The notes under the pieces: generated by a model
What the model was told of the DNA's origin: nothing
Database searches by the model: none
The model's input: only the letters and a program-made list of their open reading frames with translations
Made by a program: the position numbers and the translations under genes
In this document: positions 46,754 through 60,100 of the stretch, piece after piece
How positions within the stretch are numbered: the first letter of the stretch is position 1
Layout of the letters: each line of letters begins with the position of its first letter
Source of the DNA: Plumapathes pennacea
Taxonomy: Eukaryota; Cnidaria; Anthozoa; Antipatharia; Myriopathidae
Reading direction: 5' to 3'
Assembly (NCBI GenBank): GCA_964036295.1
Contig: OZ038469.1
Coordinates: forward strand, 10,804,067 to 10,868,066
Length of the DNA stretch: 64,000 nucleotides

Positions 46754-48133
46754 CATGAAACCGCTTTGTTGTGTGGTATGGACTAAGCACAGGTCCTACA
46801 GGAAGGGAAGAGTGATTAATGCATGTCACGAGCAGAACTTAACATGGAACTGTGTTGCTTGGCAATGGTATGGACTATGGGGAAGCCCTACAGAAAAGCA
46901 TGCAATTATAGTGACTTATAATGATCATAAACAAAAATTAGCATGGAACTACAGTAACAACAACAACAATTTATTTACTCATATTTGGTACAACTGCACG
47001 ATTTGTACATCTGGGAGTAAATGAGTAAGGTGGACCCGAAAAAAACTATACTGACAATTATCTAGCCGGGATCGCCTTTACAGATTATATAACAGTATAG
47101 AGTCATGTGCTGTGTCAAGTGTACCTACAGTACACTGGAAATTGAATGCAATGTACAGCAAATGTCGTGCTCAAATTAGGAAGGGATTAACCAAAGCACA
47201 GAACTGTATTAGGTGGTTTTGTCATCCCTAGCCACAGAAAACCTCTAGAATTTACATGAATCTACCGAAACACAAATATTGTGATGACAAAATAGAGAAA
47301 TGGGTTAAAGTATTACTAAAGAAGTGATACGAAAAAAATCATGCAGTCATATACAGTATATTACGATACAGTATATATATATTGTGTATGTACATACAGT
47401 ACCATATATTTTATTGGAAACTTGCAGTCAGCATTTAGTATAGCTGTATATTATGAGAGTTGCGCAGTTACCAATGATGAGCAAAAATATACTGTATGGC
47501 AGGTTTTGGACAGTTTTTCATTTGACGGTTCAAGGATTGGAATTGAACACAAACACTAAAATGTACACATCAAGATTGACTTCATTTGAGTGGTCTGCCA
47601 CCTTTAAGTTTCATTTGACAGTTTGGGAATTGGAAGTGAACACTGTTATTATAACATGCTCATCAAGTGCTCCATATGAGTTGTCACTCCTTTAGGTTTC
47701 ACTCGATAGTTCAGAAGTTGGAAGTAAACAAGTTCTATTAGAATGTATTCATAGAAAACATAATTTGAGTGTTCATAACTTTAGGTTTCATTTGGCATTT
47801 CGATGTTAGACGTTTTATAGGTTGAATCAATTTTACCTTTGGTACTGAAAGGGTTAAAATCAATCAGTATTGTAAACACATATAACTCATGAACACATGA
47901 ACACATATAACTCATACATAATCTGTACAAGATGCATCTTTGTGTATAGTATTACTTTGTCTGTCTAAAACGTATAAATCTATGTTTAACTAAATTTTAA
48001 TCTGAAGCAACCAATGAATTGACTTCAAGATTGGGCACTTCGTACCCAGGAACGCACTATGCAACAGCCTTGACACAGCCCCTTTACAGAATATGTATCT
48101 GTCAATATGCTGTCAATATAATTTTATGTTAGT
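46754..48133. other. Intergenic; degenerate 90 bp tandem repeat inside
   Basis: A partial repeat of the NKRF-like R3H coding stretch lies at 46774-46812. See the separate entry for 47515-47800. No gene recognised. Confidence 0.45.
47515..47800. repeat. Degenerate minisatellite, ~90 bp period, about four units
   Basis: Units start with TTTCATTTGACGGTTCAAGG (47515) and its variants at 47609, 47697 and 47786; spacing 94, 88 and 89 bp. Each unit has a -TTGGAA-TGAACA block about 20 bases in. Confidence 0.65.
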
Positions 48134-51100
48134 TTACAAACTTTTCTCGCACACAAAATTATGGGTTTGACTGATGACACAATTGTACCAAGCTCTTAAG
48201 TTATTATTGCCGAGGCACATGCGACTGTGGTCTTTTGCGTTTGAAGTTGGGTGTCTGGAATCCCAGAATGTCGGTCCGCTGTCCACTTTTTGGTTATTGA
48301 CCCAACGCCAGGTTGCACCATCGGGATAAGCACCAACACACGGCCAGTCATCTGGAAACAAATAGATATGGATAGAGCTGACACTCTTAGCGCCACTTCT
48401 TAGATTAGTTAGGTCGTTATTTTAACATAAACCTTGTGTATTTGTCAATCTACAGTATCATTTTCACGTAATTATGTGCACATGGTTGTCGTGAAAAAAA
48501 AAAAAAAAAAAGATTGGAAATCTTCTCTTCTATTTTTTACCATTCTTGTAAGAGTTTCTGGTAAATAGAAGTGTATGTGTGTTGCCTGGTACAAATCTCT
48601 GTTCAAAATACTTTAATACTGTAGCTTAAAATCGAAAGTCTTTTTGCGTTCATTAACATTTTCAAAAGTTATAACAGGTTTTACAATTGTTACAGTATAA
48701 AACAAGAAGAAAGCACTGCATAAGTTTTGTCTTGTCGAAGTATTTGTTCACAAGAACTTCATTGTCTATTGTACAAAAATGTAATTATATAGACTTCGTC
48801 AACAGTTTCAATTCCATCGACAAAGTCAAACTTTAGTCTTACAGTTTCCACTCAGGAAGCTCTTTATGAACCCTTGTTTCGTAGATGTGTCGATGACTGC
48901 GAGATCTCCTCCAAGACTTTGACAGTTTGCACGTGCCTGGGACCAGGAGTTAGATGTGGTGACCAGAAGAAAGCATCTGGAGTCAAAAAGTTTCCAACCA
49001 CCTGAACAAGCATTTCCTGCTGTAATAGAAGTAAGAACGGGCTTCAAAATAAGGACCCCCTGGACCCACTCGATATGTACTATACGTTGCCTTAAATTTG
49101 ACGGAGCAAAAAATAGATCAAAAGCTGAAAAGCCTTAGTATATTTTATCAAAATCCGGTCATTTTTCGACCATCTCAGAATTGCATGAACCTTTCAGGAA
49201 ACGTTGCTGGGACTATACCGACGGTTTTTGCATAGTTTTTGTAAACTTTTAGCCCGCGCGTGGTGAGTAATTAGAGCAAATTAGAGCAAACCATGCACTA
49301 ATTAAAACATCACACCTTTCGAGCAAAGGAGCCAAATTAAAGCTGCTATTTCTCGCTAACGGATGACGATAAATAAAGGAACTGTATTGCAAAAAGTATT
49401 GTTATAATCCCAGGAAGGTTTCCTGAAAGTTCAAAGAGTTTTCAATTTTTGACAGAAAACCCTGTGCTATAACCTTAGTATTTTGTCAAAATCCGGTCAT
49501 TTTTCAACCATCTCAGAATCGCATGAAACTTTCAGCAAACATTGCTGGGACTATGCCGACGGCTTTTGCATAACTTTTGTAAACATTCAGCCCCCGCATC
49601 GTGAAAAATTAGGGCAAATTAGAGCAAATCATGCACTAGTTAAAACATCACACCTTTCGAGCAAAGGAGCCAAATTTCAGCTTCTATATCTCGCTAACGG
49701 ATGAAGATAGATAAAGCCAATGTATTACAAAAAGTCTTGTCATAATACAAGGAAGGTTCCCTGAAAGTTTAAAGAGTTTTCAATATTTGACAAAAAATCC
49801 TGTGTTATAGCCTTAGTATTTTGTCAAAATCCGGTCACTCTTCAACAATTTCAAGAGTTTTCAATTTTTGGCCAAAATCAGCAAAAAACCCTGTGTTATA
49901 GCCTTAGTATTTTGTCAAAATTCCAAGATTTTTCGACCATCTCAGAATCGCATGAAACTTTTAGGAAACGTTCCTGGGGCTATGCTGACGGTTTTTGCAT
50001 AGTTTTTGTAAACTTTTAGCCCGCGCGTTGTGAGAAATTCCAGCAAATTCGAGCAAATCATGCACCATTTAAAATATCATACCTTTTGCGCAAAGGAGCC
50101 AAATTTAAGCTCCTATATCTCGCCAACGGATGACGATAGATAAAGCAAATGTATTGCAAAAAAGTCTTGTAATAGTCCAAAGAAGGTTTCCTGAAAGTTT
50201 CAAGAGTTTTCAATTTTTGGCCAAAATCGGCAAAAAACCCTGTCCCATAGCCTTAGTATTTTTGTCAAAATTTAAAGATTTTTCGACCATCTCAGAATCG
50301 CATGAAACTTTCAGGAAACGTTCCAGGGATTTTACTGACGATTTCTGCATAGTTTTTGTAAACTTTTAGCCCGCGCGTTGTAGAAAATTCGAGCAAACTC
50401 AAGCAAATCATGCACTAATTAAAACATCACACCTTTCGCACAAAGGAGCCAAATTTAAGCTGCTATATCTCTCCAACGGATGACGATAGATAAAGCCAAT
50501 GAATTACAAAAAGTCTTTTAATAGTCCAAGGAAGGTTTCCTGAAAGTTTCAAGAGTTTTCAATTTTTGGCCAAAATCAGCAAAAAACCCTGTGCTATAGC
50601 CTTAGTATTTTGTCAAAATTCCAAGATTTTTGGACCATCTCAGAATCACATGAAACTTTCAGGAAACGTTCCTGGGGCTATGCCGACGGTGTTTGCATAG
50701 TTTTTGTAAACTTTTATCGCGCGTGTCGTGCAAAATTTGAGCAAATCATGCACTAATTAAAACATCACACACTTTCGCGCAAAGGAGCCAAATTTAAGCT
50801 GCTATATCTCGCTATCGGATGACGATAGATAAAGCAAATGTATTGCAAAAAGTCTTGTAATAGTCCAAGGAAGGTTTCCTGAAAGTTTCAAGAGTTTTCA
50901 ATTTTTGGCCAAAATCAGCAAAAAACCCTGTGCTATAGCCTTAGTATTTTGTCAAAATTTCAAGATTTCTCGACCATCTCACAATCGCATGAAACTTTCA
51001 CGAAACGTTCCTGGGGTATGTCGGCGATTTTTGAATAGTTTTTGTAAACTTTTAGTCCCCGCATCGTGAGAAATTCGAGCAAATTCGAGCAAATCATGCA

Positions 51101-54100
51101 CTAATTAAAACATCACACCTTTTGCGCAAAGGAGCCAAATTTAAGCTGCTATATCTCGCCATCGGATGACGATAGATAAAGCAAATGTATTGCAAAAAGT
51201 CTTGTAATAGTCCAAGGAAGGTTTCCTGAAAGTTTCTAGAGTTTTCAATTTTTGGCCAAAATCAGCAAAAAACCCTGTGCTATAGCCTTAGTATTTTGTC
51301 AAAATTCCAAGATTTTTCGACCATCTCAGAATTGCATGAAACTTTCAGGAAACGTTTCTGGGACTACGCTGACGGTTGTTGCATAGTTTTTGTAAACTTT
51401 TATCGCGCGCGTCTTTAGAAATTCAGGCAAATTATGCCCTAATTAAAACATCACACAATTCGAGCAAAGGAGCAAACTTTAAGCTGAGATATCTTGCCAA
51501 CGGATGACGATAGATAAAGCAAATGTATTGCAAAAAGTCTTGTAATAGTCCAAGGAAGGTTTCCTGAAAGTTTCAAGAGTTTTCAATTTTTGGCCTTAAA
51601 TCAGCAAAAATCCCTGTGCTATAGCCTTAGTATATTGTCAAAATTCCAAGATTTTTCGACCATCTCAGAATCGTATGAAACTTTCAGGAAACGTTCCTGG
51701 GGCTATGCCGACGGTGTTTGCATAGTTTTTGTAAAATTTTATCGCGCGTGTCGTGCAAAATTCGAGCAAATCATGCACTAATTGAAACATCACACACTTT
51801 CGCGCAAAGGAGCCAAATTTTAGCTGCTATATCTCGCCAACGGATGACGATAGATAAAGCAAATGTATTGCAAAAAGATATGTAATAGTCCAAGGAAAGC
51901 TTCCTGAAAGTTTCAAGAGTTTTCAATTTTTGGCCAAAATCAGCAAAAAACCCTGTGCTATAACCTTAGTATTTTGTCAAAATTGCAAGATTTTTCGACC
52001 ATCTCAGAAGCACATGAAACTTTCAGGAAACGTTCTTGGGGCTATGCCGACGGTTTTTGCTTAGTTTTTGTAAAATTTTAGTCCGCGCATCGTGAGAAAT
52101 TCGAGCAAATTCGAGCAAATCATGCACTAATTAAAACATCACACCTTTCGCGCAAAGGAGCCAAATTTAAGCTGCTATATCTCGCCATCGGATGACGATA
52201 GATAAAGCAAATGTATTGCAAAAAGACATGTAATAGTCCAAGGAAGGTTTCCTGAAAGTTTCAAGAGTTTTCAATTTTTGGCCAAAATCAGCAAAAAACC
52301 CTGTGCTATAGCCTTAGTATTTTGTCAGAATTCCAAAATTTTGCGACTATCTCAGAATCGCATGAAACTTTCAGGAAAAGTTCTTTGGGCTATGCCGACG
52401 GTTTTTGCATAGTTTTTGTAAACTTTTAGTCCGCGCATCGTGAGAAATTCGAGCAAATTCGAGCAAATCATGCACTAATTAAAACATCACACCTTTCGTG
52501 CAAAGGAGCCAAATTTTAGCTGCTATATCTCGCCAACGGATGACGATAGATAAAGCAAATGTATTGCAAAAAGTCTTCTAATAGTCCAAGGAAGGTTTCC
52601 TGAAACTTTCAAGAGTTTTCAATTTTGGCCAAAATCAGCAAAAAACCCTGTGCTATAGCCTTAGTATATTTCAAAATTCCAAGATTTCTCGACCATCTCA
52701 AAATCGCATGAAACTTTCAGGAAACGTTTCTGGGACTACGCTGACGGTTGTTGCATAGTTTTTGTAAACTTTTATCGCGCGCGTCGTGAGAAATTCGAGC
52801 AAATCATGCACTAATTAAAACATCACACCTTTCGCGCAAAGGAGCCAAATTTAAGCTGCTATATCTCGCCATCGGATGACGATAGATAAGGCAAATGTAT
52901 TGCAAAAAGTCTTGTAATAGTCCAAGGAAGGTTTCCTGAAAGTTTCAAGAGTTTTCAACTTTTGGCCAAAATCAGCAAAAAACCCTGTGCTATAGCCTTC
53001 GTATTTTGTCAAAATTCCAAGATTTTTGGACCATCTCAGAATCACATGAAACTTTTAGGAAACGTTCCTGGGGCTATGCCGACGGTGTTTGCATAGTTTT
53101 TGTAAACTTTTATAGCGCGTGTCGTGCAAAATTCGAGCAAATCATGCACTAATTAAAACATCACACACTTTCGCGCAAAGGAGCCAAATTTAAGCTGCTA
53201 TATCTCGCCATCGGATGACGATAGATAAAGCAAATGTATTGCAAAAAGTCTTGTAATAGTCCTAGGAAGGTTTCCTGAAAGTTTCAAGAGTTTTCAATTT
53301 CTGGCCAAAATGGGCAAAAAACCCTGTGCTATAGCCTTAGTATTTTATTAAAATTCCAAGATTTTTCGACCATCTCAGAATCGCATGAAACTTTCAAGAA
53401 ACGTTCCTGGGGGTATGCCGACGATTTCTGCATAGTTTTTGTAAACTTTTAGTCCGCTCGTCGTGAGAAATTTGAGCAAATTCGAGCAAATCATGCACTA
53501 ATTAAAACATCACACCTTTTGCGCAAAGGAGCCAAATTTAAGCTGATATGTCTCGCCAACGGATGACGATAGATAAAGCCAATGAATTGCAAAAAGTCTT
53601 GTAATAGTCCAAGGAAGGTTTCCTTAAAGTTTCAAGAGTTTTCAATTTTTAGCCAAAATCAGCAAAAAACCCTGTGCTATAGCCTTAGTATTTTGTCAAA
53701 ATTCCAAGATTTTTGGACCATCTCAGAATCGCATGAAACTTTCAGGAAAAGTTCCTGGGGTATACCGACGATTTTTGCATAGTTTTTGTAAACTTTTAGT
53801 CAGCGCATCGTGAGAAATTCGAGCAAATCCGAGCTAATCATTCACTAATTAAAACATCACACCTTTCGCGCAAAGGAGCCAAATTTTAGCTGCTATATCT
53901 CGCCAACGGATGACGATAGATAAAGCAAATGTATTGCAAAAAGATATGAAAAAGTCCAAGGAAGGTTTCCTGAAAGTTTCAAGAGTTTTCAATTTTTGAC
54001 CAAAATCAGCAAAAAACCCTGTATTTTGTCAAAATTCCAAGATTTCTCGACCATCTCAGAATCGTATGAAACTTTCAGGAAACGTTCTTGGGGCTATGCC

Positions 54101-57100
54101 GACGGTTTATGCGTAGTTTTTGAAAACTTTTAATTCCCGCATCGTGAGAAATTCGAGCAAATTCGAACAAAACATGCACTAATTAAAACATCACACCTTT
54201 TGCGCAAAGGAGCCAAATTTAAGCTCCTATGTCTCGCCAACGGATGACGATAGATAAAGCCAATGAATTGCAAAAAGACTTCTAATAGTCCAAGGAAGGT
54301 TTCCTTAAAGTTTCAAGAGTTTTCAATTTTTAGCCAAAATCAGCAAAAAACCCTGTGCTATAGCCTTAGTATTTTGTCAAAATTGCAAGATTTTTGGACA
54401 ATCTCAGAATCGCATGAAACTTTCAGGAAAAGTTCCTGGGGTATGCCGACGATTTTTGCATAGTTTTTGTAAACTTTTAGTCCGCGCATCGTGAGAAATT
54501 CGAGCAAATTCGAGCAAATCATTCACTAATTAAAACATCACACACTTTCGCGCAAAGGAGCCAAATTTAAGCTGCTATATCTCGCCAACGGATGACGATA
54601 AATAGAGCAAATGTATTGCAAAAAGTCTTCTAATAGTCCAAGGAAGGTTTCCTGAAACTTTCAAGAGTTTTCAATTTTGGCCAAAATCAGCAAAAAACCC
54701 TGTGCTATAGCCTTAGTATATTTCAAAATTCGAAGATTTCTCGACCATCTCAAAATCGCATGAAACTTTCAGGAAACGTTTCTGGGACTACGCTGACGGT
54801 TGTTGCATAGTTTATGTAAACTTTTATCGCGCGCGTCGTGAGAAATTCGAGCAAATCATGCACTAATTAAAACATCACACCTTTCGCGCAAAGGAGCCAA
54901 ATTTAAGCTGCTATATCTCGCCATCGGATGACGATAGATAAAGCAAATGTATTGCAAAAAGTCTTGTAATAGTCCAAGGAAGGTTTCCTGAAAGTTTCAA
55001 GAGTTTTCAATTTTTGGCCAAAATCAGCAAAAAACCCTGTGCTATAGCCTTAGTATTTTGTCAAAATTGCAAGATTTTTCGACTATCTCAGAATCGCATG
55101 AAACTTTCAGGAAAAGTTCTTGGGGCTATGCCGACGATTTTTGCATAGTTTTTGTAAACTTTTAGTCCGCGCATCGTGAGAAATTCGAGCAAATCCGAGC
55201 TAATCATTCACTTTAAAACATCACACCTTTCGCGCAAAGGAGCCAAATTTTAGCTGCTATATCTCGCCAACGGATGACGAAAAATAAAGCAAATGTATTG
55301 CAAAAAGTCTTCTAATAGTCCAAGGAAGGTTTCCTAAAAGTTTCAAGAGTTTTCAACTTTTGGCCAAAATCAGCAAAAAACCCTGTGCTATAGCCTTAGT
55401 ATTTTGTCAAAATTCCAAGATTTTTGGACCATCTCAGAATCGCATAAATTTCAGGAAACGTTCCTGGGGCTATGCCGACGGTGTTTGCATAGTTTTTGTA
55501 AACTTTTATAGCGCGTGTCGTGCAAAATTCGAGCAAATCATGCACTAATTAAAACATCACACACTTTCGCGCAAAGGAGCCAAATTTAAGCTGCTATATC
55601 TCGCCAACGGATGACGATAGATAAAGCAAATGTGTTGCAAAAATTCTTGTAATAGTCCAAAGAAGGTTTCCTGAAAGTTTCAAGAGTTTTCAATTTTTGG
55701 CCAAAATGGGCAAAAAACCCTGTGCTATAGCCTTAGTATTTTATCAAAATTCCATGATTTTTCGACCATCTCAGAATCGCATGAAACTTTCAAGAAACGT
55801 TCCTGGGGGTATTCCGACGATTTTTGCATAGTTTTTGTAAACTTTTAGTCCGCTCGTCGTGAGAAATTTGAGCAAATTCGAGCAAATCATGCACTAATTA
55901 AAACATCACACATTTTGCGCAAAGGAGCCAAATTTAAGCTGCTATGTCTCGCCAACGGATGACGATAGATAAAGCCAATGAATTGCAAAAAGACTTGTAA
56001 TAGTCCAAGGAAGGTTTCCTTAAAGTTTCAAGAGTTTTCAATTTTTAGCCAAAATCAGCAAAAAACCCTGTGCTATAGCCTTAGTATTTTGTCAAAATTC
56101 CAAGATTTTTCGACTATCTCAGAATCGCATGAAACTTTCAGGAAAAGTTCCTGGGGTATGCCGACGATTTTTGCATAGTTTTTGTAAACTTTTAGTCAGC
56201 GCATCGTGAGAAATTCGAGCAAATCCGAGCTAATCATTCACTAATTAAAACATCACACCTTTCGCGCAAAGGAGCCAAATTTTAGCTGCTATATCTCGCC
56301 AACGGATGACGATAGATAAAGCAAATGTATTGCAAAAAGTCTTCTAATAGTCCAAGGAAGGTTTCCTGAAAGTTTCAAGAGTTTTCAATTTTTGACCAAA
56401 ATCAGCAAAAAACCCTGTATTTTGTCAAAATTCCAAGATTTCTCGACCACCTCAGAATCGCATGAAACTTTCAGGAAAAGTTCTTGGGGCTATGCCGACG
56501 GTTTTTGCGTAGTTTTTGTAAACTTTTAGTCCGCGCATCGTGAGAAATTCGAGCAAATTCAAACAAATCATGCACTAATTAAAACATCACACCTCTTGCG
56601 CAAAGGAGCCATATTTAAGCTGCTATGTCTCGCCAACGGATGACGATAGATAAAGCCAATGAATTGCAAAAAGACTTGTAATAGTCCAAGGAAGGTTTCC
56701 TGAAAGTTTCAAGAGTTTTCAATTTTTAGCCAAAATCAGCAAAAAAAACCCTGTGCTATAGCCTTAGTATTTTGTCAAAATTCCAAGATTTTTGGACCAT
56801 CTCAGAATCGTATGAAACTTTCAGGAAACGTTCCTGGGGCTATGCCGACGGTGTTTGCATAGTTTTTGTAAACTTTTATAGCGCGTGTCGTGCAAAATTC
56901 GAGCAAATCCTGCACTAATTAAAACATCACACACTTTCGCGCAAAGGAGCCAAATTTAAGCTGCTATATCTCGCCAACGGATGACGATAGATAAAGCAAA
57001 TGTATTGCAAAAAAGTCTTGTAATAGTCCAAGGAAGGTTTCCTGAAAGTTTCAAGAGTTTTCAATTTTTGGCCAAAATGGGCAAAAAACCCTGTGCTATA

Positions 57101-60100
57101 GCCTTAGTATTTTATCAAAATTCCAAGATTTCTCGACCATCTCAGAATCGCATGAAACTTTCAGGAAACGTTCCTGGGGCTATGCCGACGATTTTTGCAT
57201 AGTTTTTGTAAACTTTTAGTCCGCTCGTCGTGAGAAATTCGAGCAAATTCGAGCAAATCATGCACTAATTAAAACATCACACCTTTCGCGCAAAGGAGCC
57301 AAATTTAAGCTGCTATATCTCGCCAACGGATGACGATAGATAAAGCAAATTTATTGCAAAAAGTCTTGTAATAGACCAAGGAAGGTTTCCTGAAATTTTC
57401 AAGAGTTTTCAATTTTTGGCCAAAATCAGCAAAAAACCCTGTGCTTTAGCCTTAGTATTTTGTCAAATTTTCAAGATTTTTCGACCATCTCAGAATCGCA
57501 TGAAACTTTCATGAAACGTTCCTGGGGCTATGCCGATGGTTTTTGCATAGTTTTTGTAAAGTTTTAGCCCGCGCGTCGTGAGAAATTCGAGCAAATTCGA
57601 GCAAGTCTTGCACTAATTAAAACATCACACCTTTCGCGGAAGGGAGCCAAATTTAAGCTGCTATATGTCACCAACGGATGACGATAGATAAAGCAAATGT
57701 ATTGTAAACATTCTTGTAATAGTCCAAAGAAGGTTTCCTGAAAGTTTCAAGAGTTTTCAATTTTTGGCCAAAATGGGCAAAAAACCCTGTGCTATAGCCT
57801 TAGTAATTTGTCAAAATTCCAAGATTTTTCGACCATCTCAGAATCGCATGAAACTTTCAGGAAACGTTCCTGGGGCTATGCCGACGGTGTTTGAATAGTT
57901 TTTGTAAACTTTTAGCCCACGCGTCGTGAGAAATTCGAGCAAATCATGCACTAATTAAAACATCACACCTTTCGCGCAAAGGAGCCAAATTTAAGCTGCT
58001 CTATTTCGCCAACGGTTGACGATAGATAAAGCAAATGTATTGGAAACATTCTTGTAATTGTCCAAAGAAGGTTTCCTGAAAGTTTCAAGAGTTTTGAATT
58101 TTTGGCCAAAATCGGCAAAAACCCTGTGCTATAGCCTTAGTATTTTGTCAAAATTCCAAGATTTTTCGACCATCTCAGAATCGCATGAAACTTTCAGGAA
58201 ACGTTCCTGGGGCTATGCCGACGGTTTTTGCATAGTTTTTGTAAAGTTTTAGCCCGCTCGTCGTGAGAAATTCGAGCAAATCATGCACTAATTAAAACAT
58301 CACACCTTTCGCGTAAAGGAGCCAAATTTAAGCTGCTATATCTCGCCAACGGTTGACGATAGATAAAGCAAATGTATTGCAAAAAGTCTTGTAATAGTCC
58401 AAGGAAAGTTTCCTGAAAGTTTCAAGAGTTTTCAACTTTTGGCCAAAGTCAGCAAAAAACCCTGTGCTATACCCTTAGTATTTTGTCAAAATTCCAAGAT
58501 TTCTCGACCATCTCAGAATCGCATGAAACTTTCATGAAACGTTCCTGGGACTATGCCGGCGGTTTTTTTTTTTATAGTTTTTGTAAACTTTTATAGCGCG
58601 CGTCGTAAAAAATTCGAGCAAATTCGAGGAAATCATACATTATTTAAAATATCACACCTTTCGCGCAAAGGAGCCATATTTATGCTGCTATATCTCGCCA
58701 ACGGATGAAGATATATAAACCAAATGTATGGCAAAAAGTCTTGTTAAAATCCAAGGAAGGTTTCTTGAAATTTTTAAGAGGTTTCAATTTTTGACAGCAA
58801 ACCGTGTGTGCGTGCTAAAAGTTTACAAAAACTATGCAAACATGTTGGTATCTGAGAAGTATACAAAACAAAATTACAAAAGCATGTGATTATTTTGAAT
58901 TATAGGCTACCTGTACATAAGTGATATCTAAATTTGCTGACACTTCAACTGGCAGCAAATATCATAACAAACAACAATTGATCAACATACATGATTAACT
59001 ATGTGCAATGAAATATCCTAAAGTGCTGAATAAAACTTGACAGTAGGAGTAAATTATTCAACAATAGAATACACGTTGTTGAGAAAATCTCTTTCTTCCT
59101 TTTTTTGCATTAGATAGAGAATGGGCTAAAATTTTAAAAAAGTGAAACTCTCACAAATTCCACAGCACAGCTACAAGTAAGTGGCTTATTCAAGCTCTTC
59201 AGAGTATCTTGTATAAACTATACTCTCTTGTTTAAAGTCATCTATAACATAGTCACGATATAAGCCACGTTCTGATTGGTCGAAGAACGTGCTCCATAAC
59301 TTTATTGTGCACGCCCGGCCGTGCTCAATAATATGACGTGAACAAATGCCGCTTCCTTTTGACTTTTTCTAGCTTTCCTCGTTTAAAAATTAACAGGCGC
59401 TTTACAACTCAGAATAAAATAGCTTTATTTTCCCGAAGAAGTTTGTACTACATGGAGTCACACCTGCATCCAAAGGAAATGATGCCTGAAAAATTCTGTA
59501 TTTCAACGGTCGGCACAGAAAATTGTATAAATCAAAACCTACCTATTTCTTGGAGGCTTAAGTCTCATGGAAGGTGAATCCGTCACAGCAAAGATAAATA
59601 TCCATCAAGCCTCCAACTGCTTTGAAATGAAACGGCGTTCATTCGTTCCGAAAGCCGCCATACATGCAGTGTTTACAGTACAGTTTGCTGGCTGCTCGAA
59701 CAACAAACAAGTCCGCTCGGCAAACATTTTTATCTCTTTCGTAGATGGTCGGACTGTTCACAGTGTTTGACTGATCACTTTGCATTTCCAGACCCACGTT
59801 GTCTGCCTTTTGTTCAAGGCAAATCTCAGTTGTTTTGAAGCGGCGACGTGAATTTCCTGGGTACATTTTAAATCTTCAACAACTCAGTGTACCGTTCAAA
59901 ACATTTACATTGTCACCAATCCCAAAGACACCGCAGGCTGCTCCTTACACCACGCCAGAATAACAGCACTCTCAGTGTTTTCGTTGATTAAACAACATCT
60001 TTTTCATCGCCTCTCACCGAATTATGACAGAGATGTAAGCTATGGCGTGTTTTTAATCAGCCAATGAGAGAGTTTGTTTTTCCATCAAAAGAGAATTTTA

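Noticed and set aside
49483..58252. Several 60-80 codon open frames inside the satellite, repeating the same short peptide phrases
   Set aside because: They are the same frame of one monomer reopened at each period; boundaries shift with monomer indels and no start or splice context is kept.
49131..58812. Regularly spaced repeats resembling a CRISPR array
   Set aside because: The period is 342 bp and the whole monomer is repeated with no unique spacers; it is a eukaryotic satellite.
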